From assembly GCF_039536245.1 (NCBI RefSeq), contig NZ_BAAAYN010000056.1:26394-75071 (forward strand): 48,678 bases of DNA, in the 5' to 3' direction. The position numbers and the translations under genes are program-made. A model generated the notes under the pieces. It saw only the letters and a program-made list of their open reading frames with translations. It searched no databases and was not told where the DNA came from. The DNA comes from Cryptosporangium minutisporangium. GTDB lineage: Bacteria > Actinomycetota > Actinomycetes > Mycobacteriales > Cryptosporangiaceae. Shown one piece after another: positions 8,850-18,121 of this stretch; the first letter of the stretch is position 1, and every line of letters starts with the position of its first letter.

Positions 8850-9050
8850 GTGCCCCCAGACTACGAGTACGCCCCGCTGAGGTTGCCGCCCGGCACCGAT
8901 CGGATGAGCGCACAGGTGGAGCTGACGATCCGCGCCGAGTACGGCGGCTGGGAGCTGGCACGGGTCCGGCTCTACGCCGACGGCACTCGCAAGGTCGTGC
9001 TCCGCCGCCGCCGGTCCGCCGGGTCGACGTCTTCCGTCCTCGCTACCTGA
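8850..9050 (+). CDS. DUF5703 family small protein
   Basis: This 66-residue protein reads PDYEYAPLRLPPGTDR, then WELARVRLYADGTRKVVLRRR, the recognisable pattern of actinobacterial DUF5703, function unknown. The last dozen residues are Ser/Ala-rich and not conserved. The start is GTG at 8850. An ATG at 8842, closer to the AAGAGG ribosome site, opens a different frame of 12 codons (MTRCPQTTSTPR) ending over this gene, and may be a translational coupler. A TATAGT -10-like box at 8758-8763 lies upstream. Confidence 0.8.
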   Translation: MPPDYEYAPLRLPPGTDRMSAQVELTIRAEYGGWELARVRLYADGTRKVVLRRRRSAGSTSSVLAT

Positions 9051-9101
9051 GAGTTTGCCGTCCGCGCCTAGGGTGGTCCCGACGACCGAGGGAGACCACC
9101 G

Positions 9102-10097
9102 ATGACCGTTGAGACCTCCACCGAACGTCGGCGATTCCCCGGAATCAGCCCACGCGCGTACGAACACCCGGCCGACCGCGGTGCGCTGGTCGCGCTGCGC
9201 GCGGTACCCGGCCTACCGGCAGTGCTCCGGACGATGTCCGGCGCGCTCGGTGAGCGCCGTGAGCGGCTGTTGCTGCTCGCGTCGGCGGTGCGGGTCGGCC
9301 CGCGCCAGTTCGCCGCGCTCGACGACCTACGCCTGGAGTGCGCCGCGACGCTCGACGTCGGCCCGGTGCCCGAGGTGTTCGTGCTGCGCAACCCGGACCC
9401 GATCGCGATGACGATCGGCATGGACACGCCGTTCATCGTGCTCAGCACCGGCCTGGTCGACCTGCTCGACACCGACGAGCTCCGGTTCACGATCGGGCAC
9501 GAGATGGGCCACGTCCTCTCCGGGCACGCGGTCTACCGGACGCTCCTGCTGTACCTGACCAACGCCTCGGTGAACCTGGCCTGGTTCCCGATCGGCTACT
9601 GGGGCCTGCGCGCGATCCAGCTCGCACTCGAGGAGTGGTACCGCAAGTCCGAGCTCTCCTGCGACCGGGCCGGTCTGCTCTGCGGACAGGACCCGGCGGC
9701 GGCCCTGCGCACCCACGCGCTGCTGGCCGGAGCCACCGGCACCGACCCGGAGGAGCTGGCCGACTTCCTCGCGCAGTCGGAGGAGTACGACGCCGCCGGC
9801 GACATCCGGGACAGCATCCTGAAGCTCGGGCACCTGGTCGGGCGGGCACATCCCCTGCCCGCCCTGCGCGCAGCCGAGTTGCAGCGCTGGGCGACCAGCG
9901 ACGAGTACGCCGCCCGGCTCGCCGGGGAGTACCCGCGCCGGGCGTACGACCCCGAGGCCTCGTTCACCGAGGAGTTCAAGGCGGCAGCCGGCGCCTACCG
10001 GGACGCGGTGGCGTCCTCGAACGATCCGCTGGCGAAGCTCGTCACGGCGGCCGGCGGGCGCGTGGCCGAGGGCCTCAGTCGCCTACGCCGCCCCTGA
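9102..10097 (+). CDS. M48 family zinc metalloprotease
   Basis: This 331-residue M48 (Ste24/HtpX-type) peptidase has the zinc motif HEMGH at residues 133-137 and a third ligand in RKSELSCDRAG (Glu about 184). A hydrophobic stretch (TLLLYLTNASVNLAWFPI) separates them and may be membrane-associated. It otherwise lacks the four clear membrane helices of HtpX. The ATG at 9102 follows GAGGGAGA. The C-terminal third is a helical region rich in Ala and Glu. It is convergent with the following hypothetical gene. Confidence 0.92.
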   Translation: MTVETSTERRRFPGISPRAYEHPADRGALVALRAVPGLPAVLRTMSGALGERRERLLLLASAVRVGPRQFAALDDLRLECAATLDVGPVPEVFVLRNPDPIAMTIGMDTPFIVLSTGLVDLLDTDELRFTIGHEMGHVLSGHAVYRTLLLYLTNASVNLAWFPIGYWGLRAIQLALEEWYRKSELSCDRAGLLCGQDPAAALRTHALLAGATGTDPEELADFLAQSEEYDAAGDIRDSILKLGHLVGRAHPLPALRAAELQRWATSDEYAARLAGEYPRRAYDPEASFTEEFKAAAGAYRDAVASSNDPLAKLVTAAGGRVAEGLSRLRRP

Positions 10098-10118
10098 CCC
10101 GACCGCGCCCGGCGGTTT

Positions 10119-10169
10119 TCTGGCCAGTTATCGACCTATCGGCGGCTGATGGGTCGATAACTGGCCAGA
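10119..10169. terminator. Bidirectional hairpin terminator
   Basis: A perfect 18-bp stem (10119-10136 with 10152-10169) with a 15-base loop fills the gap between two convergent genes, 22 bp past one stop and 4 bp before the other. It is followed by TTTGTC on the plus strand. Confidence 0.85.
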
Positions 10170-10173
10170 TTTG

Positions 10174-10869
10174 TCACCAGAGGCTGGCGGCGGGCACGAC
10201 CGGCTCATCGAGCGTGTCCTCGTCGACGATCTCCTCGTCCATCCGGTAGAGCTGTGCCTCGTCCGGGCCGAGCAGCAGCGGGTCCGGTCCCCCGTTCGCC
10301 GGCGCGTCGGCGAACGTGAGCGGCCGGCGCACCGCGTTCACCACGAGGACGCCGTTCCCGGGCACCAGGTCCTCCGGGTAGGCGTCGAGGGCCGCGACCG
10401 TGCCGTCACCGGCCTGGACCAGCTCGTTCACCGCCTCGCCGATGTCGGTCACCGGCCGGGCGGCGTGCGTGGCGTCCACCCCGGCCCACGACGTCCGACG
10501 CGCCTCGGTGGCCAGCGTGAGCAACCGGGTCGGCTGCGGGATCACGTAGTCACGCCGGTGCCGGACCGAGACCATCAGCGCACCACCGTCCGTGGCGGGG
10601 ACCTCCGGCAGCGGCGGGAGCAACGGCGGCTCGTCGGGCCCGGGCTCCGGTGCGTCGCTCTCCGCCTCCAGGTACTCGCAGTCCCACGGCGTGACCTCGT
10701 CGTACACCTCGCTGATCAGGTCGTCGTACCGCACGGTCGCGTTGTTCAGTGCGACGTACGCACGCCAGATCTGCTCTTCCGGCGCACCGGCCCGCAGCGC
10801 CGCACGATGGTGCCGGGCGGCACTGACGACCGCCTCCAGCGCCGCGTCGATCTGAGCTTCCGTAGACAT
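10174..10869 (-). CDS. Conserved hypothetical protein downstream of M20 peptidase
   Basis: I do not recognise a family for this 231-residue, acidic, soluble protein. It has no signal peptide or membrane segment. The N-terminal 70 residues look helical (QIDAALEAVVSAARHHRAAL, EEQIWRAYVALNNA). A Pro/Glu-rich linker (about 74-92) precedes an alpha/beta part with VRHRRDYVIPQPTRL and LVPGNGVLVVNAVRRPLTF. It lies 38 bp downstream of the M20 peptidase on the same strand, so they are probably co-transcribed. Confidence 0.75.
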   Translation of the reverse strand: MSTEAQIDAALEAVVSAARHHRAALRAGAPEEQIWRAYVALNNATVRYDDLISEVYDEVTPWDCEYLEAESDAPEPGPDEPPLLPPLPEVPATDGGALMVSVRHRRDYVIPQPTRLLTLATEARRTSWAGVDATHAARPVTDIGEAVNELVQAGDGTVAALDAYPEDLVPGNGVLVVNAVRRPLTFADAPANGGPDPLLLGPDEAQLYRMDEEIVDEDTLDEPVVPAASLW

Positions 10870-10907
10870 TGCCTGGGCTCCCCGACGGTGGAGGGTGAAC
10901 GGATGGA

Positions 10908-12242
10908 TCAGCTGCGAGAAAGGAATCGGTCGAGCACACGCACCCCGAAGCGTAGGCCGTCGACGGGGACCCGCTCGTCGACACCGTGGAACAGCGAGGC
11001 GAAATCGAGATCAGCGGGCAGGCGGAGCGGTGCGAAGCCGAAGCATCGAATGCCCAGACGCGACAACGCCTTGCCATCGGTACCGCCGGAGAGCATGTAC
11101 GGGACCGGGCGCGCACCCGGATCCTCGTGGCGCAGAGCGTCGGCCATCGCGTCGACGAGCTCACCGTCGAACGTGGTCTCCAGCGGGACCTGCTCCATCA
11201 TCGCCTCGACCTCGACGTCGGGCCCGGCGAGCTCACGGATCGTGGCGAGGAACTCCTTCTCCTGCCCAGGGAGCACCCGGCCGTCGATCGCCGCGGTGGC
11301 CGACCCCGGGATGACGTTCACCTTGTAGCCGGCGTCGAGCATCGTCGGGTTGGCGGTGTTGCGCAGAGTCGCGCCGATGATCCGGGAGATCGGCCCGAGC
11401 TTGGCGATCACCTGCTCCGGCTGGTCCGGGTCGAGCTCGATGCCGAGCGCGTCGCTCGCCTCGTCGAGGAAGCGCCGGACGGTGTCGGTCAGCGTGATCG
11501 GGAACCGGTGCCGTCCGATCCGGGCGACCGCCTCGGAGAGCGCGGTGATCGCGTTGTCCTCGTGCGTGAACGAGCCGTGGCCGGCCTTACCGCGGGCCGT
11601 CAGCCGCAGCCACTCGATGCCCTTCTCGGCGGTCTCGATCAGGTACAGCCGGAGGTCGTCGGTGACGCTGAGGGAGAAGCCGCCCACCTCGCTGACCGCC
11701 TCGGTGGCGCCCTCGAACCACTCGGGGTGGTGGTCGACGAGCCAGTGCGCACCGTGGACGCTGCCGGCCTCCTCGTCGGCGAAGAACGCGAGCGTCATGT
11801 CGCGCGGTGGCCGGCGGCCCTCCCGCGCCCACTGGCGGACGACCGCCAGGATCATCGCGTCCATGTCCTTCATGTCGATCGCGCCGCGACCCCAGAGGTA
11901 GCCGTCCCGGATCTCGCCGGAGAACGGGTCGACCGTCCAGTCGGCGGCGTTCGCCGGCACCACGTCCAGGTGGCCGTGCAGCACCAGACCGCCGCGGGTG
12001 GAGTCGGTGCCCTCCAGCCGGGCGAGCACGCTGGCCCGGCCGCGCTCGCTCTCGTAGATCGTCGCCTCGATGCCGACCTCGTCGAGCTTGGCGGCGACGT
12101 ACTCGGCCGCGGCCCGCTCCCCCGCGCTGGTCGCGGTCTCCCCGGTGTTCGTGGTGTCGATCCGGATCAGGTCCCGCGCGAGGTCGACGACCTCGTCCTC
12201 GGCGGCGGGTCCGGACGGGATCGGGGCGACGGTCGGGCTCAT
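10908..12242 (-). CDS. M20/M25/M40 family metallopeptidase
   Basis: This 444-residue dinuclear zinc hydrolase (ArgE/DapE/carboxypeptidase G2 clan) probably cleaves a dipeptide or N-acyl amino acid; the substrate is not evident. Zinc ligands appear in VLHGHLDVVP (His91) and the bridging GRGAIDMKDMD (Asp123). The catalytic glutamates are in FFADEEAGS, and the dimerisation domain follows GKAGHGSFTHEDNA. The last ligand is in SLFHGVDERV. The C-terminal SGGTDGK motif is typical. The ATG at 12242 is used. The upstream gap to 12514 holds only a tandem repeat. Confidence 0.93.
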   Translation of the reverse strand: MSPTVAPIPSGPAAEDEVVDLARDLIRIDTTNTGETATSAGERAAAEYVAAKLDEVGIEATIYESERGRASVLARLEGTDSTRGGLVLHGHLDVVPANAADWTVDPFSGEIRDGYLWGRGAIDMKDMDAMILAVVRQWAREGRRPPRDMTLAFFADEEAGSVHGAHWLVDHHPEWFEGATEAVSEVGGFSLSVTDDLRLYLIETAEKGIEWLRLTARGKAGHGSFTHEDNAITALSEAVARIGRHRFPITLTDTVRRFLDEASDALGIELDPDQPEQVIAKLGPISRIIGATLRNTANPTMLDAGYKVNVIPGSATAAIDGRVLPGQEKEFLATIRELAGPDVEVEAMMEQVPLETTFDGELVDAMADALRHEDPGARPVPYMLSGGTDGKALSRLGIRCFGFAPLRLPADLDFASLFHGVDERVPVDGLRFGVRVLDRFLSRS

Positions 12243-12434
12243 GCGCCCTTGATACCAGCCCGGTCGACCCGACGGTCAGCTCAGGCGGCGGTGACGCGGC
12301 GCAACGGCGGGCAGGCCCGACCAGGCGCCTCGGTTGCCGCGATGTCTGAATGCGGATAAGTCTCTATGAATCGCAATTCGCTCGGGATAGACCTCTCGCT
12401 GGATCTCCTGCGCCGCGCTCGTCGGGCCCCGCGC

Positions 12435-12498
12435 TCTGCGACACCGCGCTTCTGCGACACCGCGTTCCTGCGAAACCGTGTCCCTGCGACATCGCTCC
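12435..12498 (+). repeat. Four 16-bp tandem repeats in a 5' leader
   Basis: Four tandem 16-mers of the form TCTGCGACACCGCGCT lie at 12435, 12451, 12467 and 12483; the third and fourth have point changes. They sit just upstream of the ribosome site of the secreted FG-GAP-like gene. They may bind a regulator or simply be an unstable minisatellite. Confidence 0.85.
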
Positions 12499-12513
12499 CG
12501 AGGAGAAGAAGAC

Positions 12514-13437
12514 ATGCGCCGAATCCCGCGCCGGTTGGTCGCCGCCGCACTCTGCACGCTCGGACTGGCGACGGCAGTGGCGGCCGCGCCGCCCGCCGCC
12601 GTCCCCGCGACCCCGGACGGCCCCAGCGGTCCGGTCATCTACGACCAGGGCCTCTGGTACCTGCGGAACACGCCGACTACCGGCTCCGCGGACACTTCCT
12701 TCAGCTTCGGCCGCCGGGGCAGCGCGCTCGACCTGCCGATCGTCGGTGACTGGAACGGGGACGGGTCGGAGACCGTCGGCATCGCCCGGGTCGACCAGTC
12801 GGTCCCGTTCCCCTTCCGGTTCCAGTGGTTCCTGCGCAACGCCAACGCCGCCGGCGCGGCCGATGTGTCGTTCACCTTCGGCGTACCCGCGCTCACCGAC
12901 ACGCTGCGCGGCCGCCCGATCGCCGGCAACTTCGACCCGGCCGACGACGCCTACGAGGTCGGTTACGTCTTCCCCACCGACGACGGCGGTCTGAATTGGA
13001 TCATCCGGCGGGACCTGACCCCCTCCTCGGTGACCGTCACGTTCCGGTACGGCCGCAGCGCCACCGACACCCCGATCGTCGGTGACTGGGACGGCGACGG
13101 CATCGACACCGCGGGCATCGTCCGGGGCAAGCAGTGGATGCTCAACAACGACGCGCTGCAGGGCGGTCAGCCGGAGACGAACTTCCCGTTCGGGGCGACC
13201 GCGTCACCGATCCGTGAGCTGCCGGTCGTCGGCGACTGGGACGGCGACGGCACCGACACCCCAGGGCTGCTGCGCAACAATCCGGCGACCCAGGTCACCG
13301 GCGGTTTCGAGGTGTGGCTCTACCGGAACGAGAACACCACCGGAACCGCGGACGGCAGCTTCGTCTTCGGCAGCGACCAGTTCGCGATCCCGCGCGGCGT
13401 GCTGTTCCTCCCGCGGCTGGCGATCGAGGTCAGCTGA
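12514..13437 (+). CDS. Secreted FG-GAP/VCBS-like repeat protein
   Basis: This 307-residue protein has an N-terminal signal peptide (RRIPRRLVAAALCTLGLATA, then Ala-rich with likely cleavage after about residue 25). It carries four blades of an FG-GAP/integrin-type propeller repeat: PIVGDWNGDGSETVG, PIAGNFDPADD, PIVGDWDGDGIDTAG and PVVGDWDGDGTDTPG. The DxDxDG loops would bind calcium. Between them are repeated W-L-R-N and F-x-FG strands. Such proteins are extracellular and often bind ligands or surfaces; a specific role is unknown. AGGAG lies upstream of the ATG. The 3' end overlaps the convergent monooxygenase by 8 bp. Confidence 0.85.
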   Translation: MRRIPRRLVAAALCTLGLATAVAAAPPAAVPATPDGPSGPVIYDQGLWYLRNTPTTGSADTSFSFGRRGSALDLPIVGDWNGDGSETVGIARVDQSVPFPFRFQWFLRNANAAGAADVSFTFGVPALTDTLRGRPIAGNFDPADDAYEVGYVFPTDDGGLNWIIRRDLTPSSVTVTFRYGRSATDTPIVGDWDGDGIDTAGIVRGKQWMLNNDALQGGQPETNFPFGATASPIRELPVVGDWDGDGTDTPGLLRNNPATQVTGGFEVWLYRNENTTGTADGSFVFGSDQFAIPRGVLFLPRLAIEVS

Positions 13438-15058
13438 CCTGCTTCTCCGGAGCACCGGCGGTCGGTGCGTCCGCCGCCGGTGCGTCCGCCGCCGGTGCGT
13501 CCGCCGCCGGTCCTTCGGCCGCCGGTTTCCGCGCGGCCGGCGCCCGGTGGAACCGCATCGCCCCGTCGTCGACCCGCCCACGCTTGAGCAGCAACACGTC
13601 GCGCGGGTAGTTCTGGTAGAGCCGCCACGGCGCGGCCGGTCCTTGGCGCGGCATGTCCTCGGCGTTGCGCAGCACGTAGCCGGACTTCAGGTCGATCAGC
13701 GGCGCGGCGCCCTCGGGAACCTCGGGCCCCTCCGGGACGCAGTACGCGTACCCGTGCTCGTCCAGATACCGCAGCAGCCGGGTGACGTACCGGGCGACCA
13801 GGTCGGCCTTGAGCGTCCAGGACGCGTTCGTGTACCCGACGGCCAGCGCGAAGTTCGGTACGCCGGAGAGCATCATGCCCTTGTACGCGAGCGTCTCCGC
13901 CGGCACCAGCTCGCGGCCGTCGACGGTGATCGTCGCGCCGCCGAGGAACAGCAGGTTCAGCCCGGTCGCGGTGACGACCACGTCGGCAGGCAGTTCCTGT
14001 CCGGACGCCAGCCGGACGCCGTCGGCGGTGAACGTCTCGATCTCCCCGGTCACGATCGACGCCGTGCCGGCGCTCAACGCGGCGAACAGGTCGCCGTCCG
14101 GGGAGATGCACAGCCGCTGGTCCCACGGGTCGTAGCGGGGGGCGAAGTGGGTGTCGACGTCGAACCCGGGCGGGAGCTGCCGGATCACGCCCGCACGGAA
14201 CACCTTCTTCATCAGCTCGGGGCGTCGGCGACAGAGCTGGTACGACAGCTGCTGCAGCAGCACGTTCTTCCACCGCACCACCGACGAGGCCCGCGCCGGC
14301 GAGAGCCGCTCGCGCAGCCGGGACGCGATCGGATCGACCGTCGGCAAGGTCGCGACGTACGTCGGTGACCGCTGGAGCATCGTCACGTGCGCGGCGTTCT
14401 CGGCGAGCGCGGGGACCAGCGTCACGGCCGTGGCGCCGCTGCCGATCACCACGATGCGCTTGCCGTCGTGGTCGAGGTCCTCCGGCCACTTCTGCGGATG
14501 GACGATCCGGCCGGCGAACCGATCGAGGCCGGGGAAGTCCGGGGTGTAACCCTCGTCGTAGGAGTAGTAGCCAGCGCAGAAGTACAGGAACGAGCAGCTG
14601 AGCTGCGTCGCCCCGGCGTCCGGGCTCTCCACGGTCACCGTCCACCGCGCGGTCTCCGACGACCACTCGGCCGCCTGGACTCGGTGTCGGAACCGGATCA
14701 GCCGATCGACGCCGAACTTCCGGGCCGTCGACCGGATGTAGTCCCGGATCAGGCCGCCCTCGGCGATGCCCTTGTCGCCGGTCCAGGGCCGGAACGAGTA
14801 CCCGAGCGTGAACATGTCCGAGTCCGAGCGGACACCCGGGTAGCGGAACAGGTCCCAGGTACCGCCGATCGCCTCCCGCGCTTCGAGGATCGCCACGCTC
14901 TTGCCGGGGGTGAACGCCTTCAGGTGACAGGCGGCCCCGATCCCGGACAGGCCGGCCCCGACGATGAGAACGTCGACGTGCTCCGATGAACCCTTTTCAA
15001 CCTCGCGTATCCCCGCAGACTGAACGCCGCTCGCAGGGGTCGGTCGAAAAGAATTCAT
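13430..15058 (-). CDS. Flavin-containing (Baeyer-Villiger-type) monooxygenase
   Basis: This 542-residue FAD/NADPH monooxygenase has the first Rossmann motif VLIVGAGLSGIGAACHL at about 34-50, the GGTWDLFRYPGVRSDSDM region typical of BVMO-like and EthA-like enzymes, and the second NADPH motif IVVIGSGATAVTLVP. It probably oxygenates ketones or other organic substrates; the substrate is unknown. The C-terminus ends in an Ala/Pro tail of repeated ADAPA encoded by 15-bp tandem repeats. ATG at 15058 is chosen; TTG at 15073 is the alternative. No clear ribosome site is seen. Confidence 0.92.
   Translation of the reverse strand: MNSFRPTPASGVQSAGIREVEKGSSEHVDVLIVGAGLSGIGAACHLKAFTPGKSVAILEAREAIGGTWDLFRYPGVRSDSDMFTLGYSFRPWTGDKGIAEGGLIRDYIRSTARKFGVDRLIRFRHRVQAAEWSSETARWTVTVESPDAGATQLSCSFLYFCAGYYSYDEGYTPDFPGLDRFAGRIVHPQKWPEDLDHDGKRIVVIGSGATAVTLVPALAENAAHVTMLQRSPTYVATLPTVDPIASRLRERLSPARASSVVRWKNVLLQQLSYQLCRRRPELMKKVFRAGVIRQLPPGFDVDTHFAPRYDPWDQRLCISPDGDLFAALSAGTASIVTGEIETFTADGVRLASGQELPADVVVTATGLNLLFLGGATITVDGRELVPAETLAYKGMMLSGVPNFALAVGYTNASWTLKADLVARYVTRLLRYLDEHGYAYCVPEGPEVPEGAAPLIDLKSGYVLRNAEDMPRQGPAAPWRLYQNYPRDVLLLKRGRVDDGAMRFHRAPAARKPAAEGPAADAPAADAPAADAPTAGAPEKQVS
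13465..13524 (-). repeat. 15-bp tandem repeat coding an ADAPA tail
   Basis: Three exact units of GTGCGTCCGCCGCCG (13465-13509) and a diverged fourth lie in the 3' end of the monooxygenase gene. They keep frame, so copy number can vary without breaking the protein. Confidence 0.9.
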
Positions 15059-15175
15059 GCCCGACGGTAGCAACGACCGGTGGCGCGGTGGGCCTGAAAA
15101 CAGTCAGCGGGCCGTCGTCTGGAAGACTGGGCATTCGAGTTTGAACCATCGCACGAGGGGTCATCGCCACCGCTG

Positions 15176-17218
15176 ATGGACTTCTACAGCGCATACGACC
15201 ACGGCTTCTTCCGGATCGCCTCGTGCGCCACGCACACCGCGATCGCGGACCCCGCCACGAACGCCGAGACCGTGCTGACCGCCGCCCGCGCGTGCCATGA
15301 CGACGGCGCGGGGCTCGCGGTCTTCCCGGAACTCACGCTCTCCGGCTACTCGATCGAGGACCTGCTCCTCCAGGACACGCTGCTGGACGCCGTGGAGACC
15401 GCGATCGGCACGATCGCGGCCGCCTCCGCCGAGCTGCGTCCGGTCCTGGTGGTCGGCGCCCCGCTGCGGTACCGGAACCGGCTCTACAACACCGCGGTCG
15501 TGATCCACCGCGGCCGCGTGCTCGGGGTGGCGCCGAAGTCGTACCTCCCCACCTACCGCGAGTTCTACGAGCGACGGCACTTCGCACCGGGCGACGACGT
15601 GCGCGGCGTGATCCGGCTGGGCGGCGTCGACGTTCCGTTCGGCCCCGATCTGCTGTTCACCGCCGTCGACGTGCCGACCTTCGTGCTCCACGTCGAGGTC
15701 TGCGAGGACATGTGGGTCCCGATCCCGCCCAGTGCCGAGGCGGCGCTGGCCGGGGCCACCGTGCTGGCCAACCTCTCCGGCAGCCCGATCACGATCGGCC
15801 GCGCCGAGGACCGCAAGCTCTACTCGCGCTCGGCGTCGTCCCGCTGTCTCGCCGCGTACGTCTACGCGGCGGCCGGCGAGGGTGAGTCCAGCACCGACCT
15901 GTCCTGGGACGGGCAGACGCTGATCTACGAGAACGGTGTGCTGCTCGCGGAGACCGAGCGGTTCCCGCGCGGCGAGCGCCGCGCGGTGGCCGACGTCGAC
16001 CTCGACCTGATCCGCGCCGAACGCCTGCGAATGGGGACGTTCGACGACAACCGCCGCCACCACGCCGGCCGTCTCGACGCCTACCGCCGGGTCGAGTTCG
16101 CGGTCGAGCCCCCGGAGGGCGACATCGGGCTACGGCGGACCCTCGCCCGCTACCCGTTCGTACCGGCGGACGCGTCGCGCCTGGAGCAGGACTGCTACGA
16201 GGCCTACAACATCCAGGTGTCCGGACTGGAGCAGCGCCTCCGCGCCATCGGCCAGCCGAAGGTGGTGATCGGCGTGTCCGGCGGCCTGGACTCGACCCAC
16301 GCGCTGATCGTCGCGGCGAAGGCGATGGACCGGCAGGACCGTCCGCGCAGCGACATCCTGGCGTTCACGATGCCGGGGTTCGCGACCAGCGACCACACCC
16401 GGAACAACGCGGTGCGGCTGGCCGAGGCGCTGGGGGTGACCTTCGAGACGCTCGACATCCGGCCGACCGCCAAGCAGATGCTCACCGACCTCGGGCACCC
16501 GTTCGGCCGCGGCGAGGAGGTCTACGACGTCACGTTCGAGAACGTCCAGGCCGGGCTGCGCACCGACTACCTGTTCCGGGCCGCCAACCAGCGCAACGGG
16601 ATCGTGCTCGGCACCGGCGACCTCTCCGAGCTCGCGCTGGGCTGGTCGACGTACGGCGTGGGCGACCAGATGTCGCACTACAACGTCAACGCCGGGGTGC
16701 CGAAGACGCTGATGCAGCACCTGATCCGCTGGGTCATCGCGTCCGACCAGTTCGACGACGAGGTCGGCAAGGTCCTGCAGGCCGTCCTGGACACCGAGAT
16801 CACCCCGGAGCTGGTGCCGACCCGCGAGGGCGAGACGCCGCAGAGCACCGAGGCCAAGATCGGACCGTACGCGCTCCAGGACTTCTCGCTGTTCCACGTC
16901 CTGCGCTACGGCTTCGGCCCGGCGAAGATCGCGTTCCTCGCCCTGCACGCCTGGCGGGACGCCGAGGCCGGCGAGTGGCCGCCGAACTACCCGCAGGAGC
17001 ACCGCAACGCGTACGACCTCGCGCAGATCCGGCACTGGCTCGAGGTGTTCCTCACCCGTTTCTACGCGTTCAGCCAGTTCAAGCGCTCCGCGCTGCCGAA
17101 CGGGCCGAAGGTGTCCGCGGGCGGATCGCTCTCGCCGCGCGGTGACTGGCGGGCACCGTCGGACGCGTCGGCGCGGACCTGGTTGGACGAGCTGCATCGG
17201 GACGTGCCGGAGTCCTGA
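15176..17218 (+). CDS. nadE: Glutamine-dependent NAD+ synthetase
   Basis: NadE amidates nicotinic-acid adenine dinucleotide to NAD+ with ATP, taking ammonia from glutamine. The 680-residue protein has both domains of the mycobacterial type. The N-terminal nitrilase-like glutaminase has the triad Glu52 (FPELTLSGYS), Lys121 (APKSYLPTY) and Cys176 (VEVCEDMW), the same numbering as I recall for the M. tuberculosis enzyme. The C-terminal synthetase has the P-loop VIGVSGGLDSTHALIV and the GTGDLSELALGWSTYGVGD segment. The ATG at 15176 is chosen by this match. The gene stands alone between a divergent monooxygenase and a long non-coding stretch. Confidence 0.97.
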   Translation: MDFYSAYDHGFFRIASCATHTAIADPATNAETVLTAARACHDDGAGLAVFPELTLSGYSIEDLLLQDTLLDAVETAIGTIAAASAELRPVLVVGAPLRYRNRLYNTAVVIHRGRVLGVAPKSYLPTYREFYERRHFAPGDDVRGVIRLGGVDVPFGPDLLFTAVDVPTFVLHVEVCEDMWVPIPPSAEAALAGATVLANLSGSPITIGRAEDRKLYSRSASSRCLAAYVYAAAGEGESSTDLSWDGQTLIYENGVLLAETERFPRGERRAVADVDLDLIRAERLRMGTFDDNRRHHAGRLDAYRRVEFAVEPPEGDIGLRRTLARYPFVPADASRLEQDCYEAYNIQVSGLEQRLRAIGQPKVVIGVSGGLDSTHALIVAAKAMDRQDRPRSDILAFTMPGFATSDHTRNNAVRLAEALGVTFETLDIRPTAKQMLTDLGHPFGRGEEVYDVTFENVQAGLRTDYLFRAANQRNGIVLGTGDLSELALGWSTYGVGDQMSHYNVNAGVPKTLMQHLIRWVIASDQFDDEVGKVLQAVLDTEITPELVPTREGETPQSTEAKIGPYALQDFSLFHVLRYGFGPAKIAFLALHAWRDAEAGEWPPNYPQEHRNAYDLAQIRHWLEVFLTRFYAFSQFKRSALPNGPKVSAGGSLSPRGDWRAPSDASARTWLDELHRDVPES

Positions 17219-17235
17219 TCGGAGGCCGCCTCCGA
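17219..17235 (+). terminator. Short hairpin directly after nadE
   Basis: A perfect 7-bp stem TCGGAGG/CCTCCGA with a three-base loop begins at the base after the nadE stop. There is no T-run. Confidence 0.6.
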
Positions 17236-17983
17236 GGGCTCAGGCCCTTGATATCGTCACGCTCCGTATCGGCTAGCCTCACGATGAGGCGGAAATGGAT
17301 CATTCATCGCCTATCATGCTGCCCCGTCCGCTATGTGCTGCGCCACGGTTCACACAGCCGAGCAGCGTTCCCTCACTTGCTGCGCCAAAGTCCAGGCGAT
17401 TCGATGACGTGAATGCCGTGAACAGGCAATCTGCTGCATATATCGGACTCGGGTCGCGACCTCGGCCGATCCACAAGAGGTGCGCCAATCGTTGAACCGA
17501 ACCCGCCTTCGATACGTCTTCTACGACCCCCCACAAGATGCCATGGCGCCTGTTTTTTCGAACTCTTTTTTGAATCCTATTTAAAACGAACTGCATTTTG
17601 AATTGAATTCAATAATTGCGAGCGAGCCGTGCGCATTAGACTCTCTTAATACGGACGGGATTTGTTTCGCAAACCTTCCCTCAGAAGTCCAGGGCGACTC
17701 CGTCCGCACGTACTACCCGGACCTAGCCGAACGGTGGATCAGTTTCGCCAGTCGATCACTGCGAAACCACGTATAGCCGCTCAACGAAAACGCAGTCTCT
17801 GCCCGACAGGAACGCCAGCAGGACCATCCAGCTGCGCCGGCAAGAAGCCCTCTCACAGGAGATCGGCGGCACTGGAGAAAAGGCACTGCAACGGCCAGCT
17901 TCCCGCTGGGCCAACTCGGGGCGGAAAGGGAGACGCGCGAAAGGAGCTATCGCCGCCGACTGCCGATACCCGCATCCGGCCAC

Positions 17984-18047
17984 GGACCTGCAGAACGGGC
18001 AACGGACTTCGATCGCGATTCGAAATCCGTGTTCGCTGCAGGTCCGG
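17984..18047. repeat. Large nested inverted repeat
   Basis: An 11-bp outer stem (17984-17994 with 18037-18047, CGGACCTGCAG) encloses an inner stem ACGGACTTCGA/TCGAAATCCGT with one mismatch. It looks like a cruciform or structured RNA and is not part of a recognised gene. Confidence 0.7.
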
Positions 18048-18067
18048 AAGCTCACGAGCAGACCAAA

Positions 18068-18121
18068 GCCCCGGTCGACGACCATACGTCCTGCGGGGAG
18101 GACGGGGTCGTCGACCGGGGC
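18068..18121. repeat. 16-bp perfect inverted repeat with inner hairpin
   Basis: 16 bases at 18068-18083 pair perfectly with 18106-18121. The 22-base loop contains its own six-base stem CGTCCT/AGGACG. It lies 20 bp after the preceding inverted repeat. Confidence 0.75.

Noticed and set aside
17300-17596. 98-codon minus-strand ORF in the low-GC island
   Set aside because: No ribosome site, no recognisable motif and poor codon bias.
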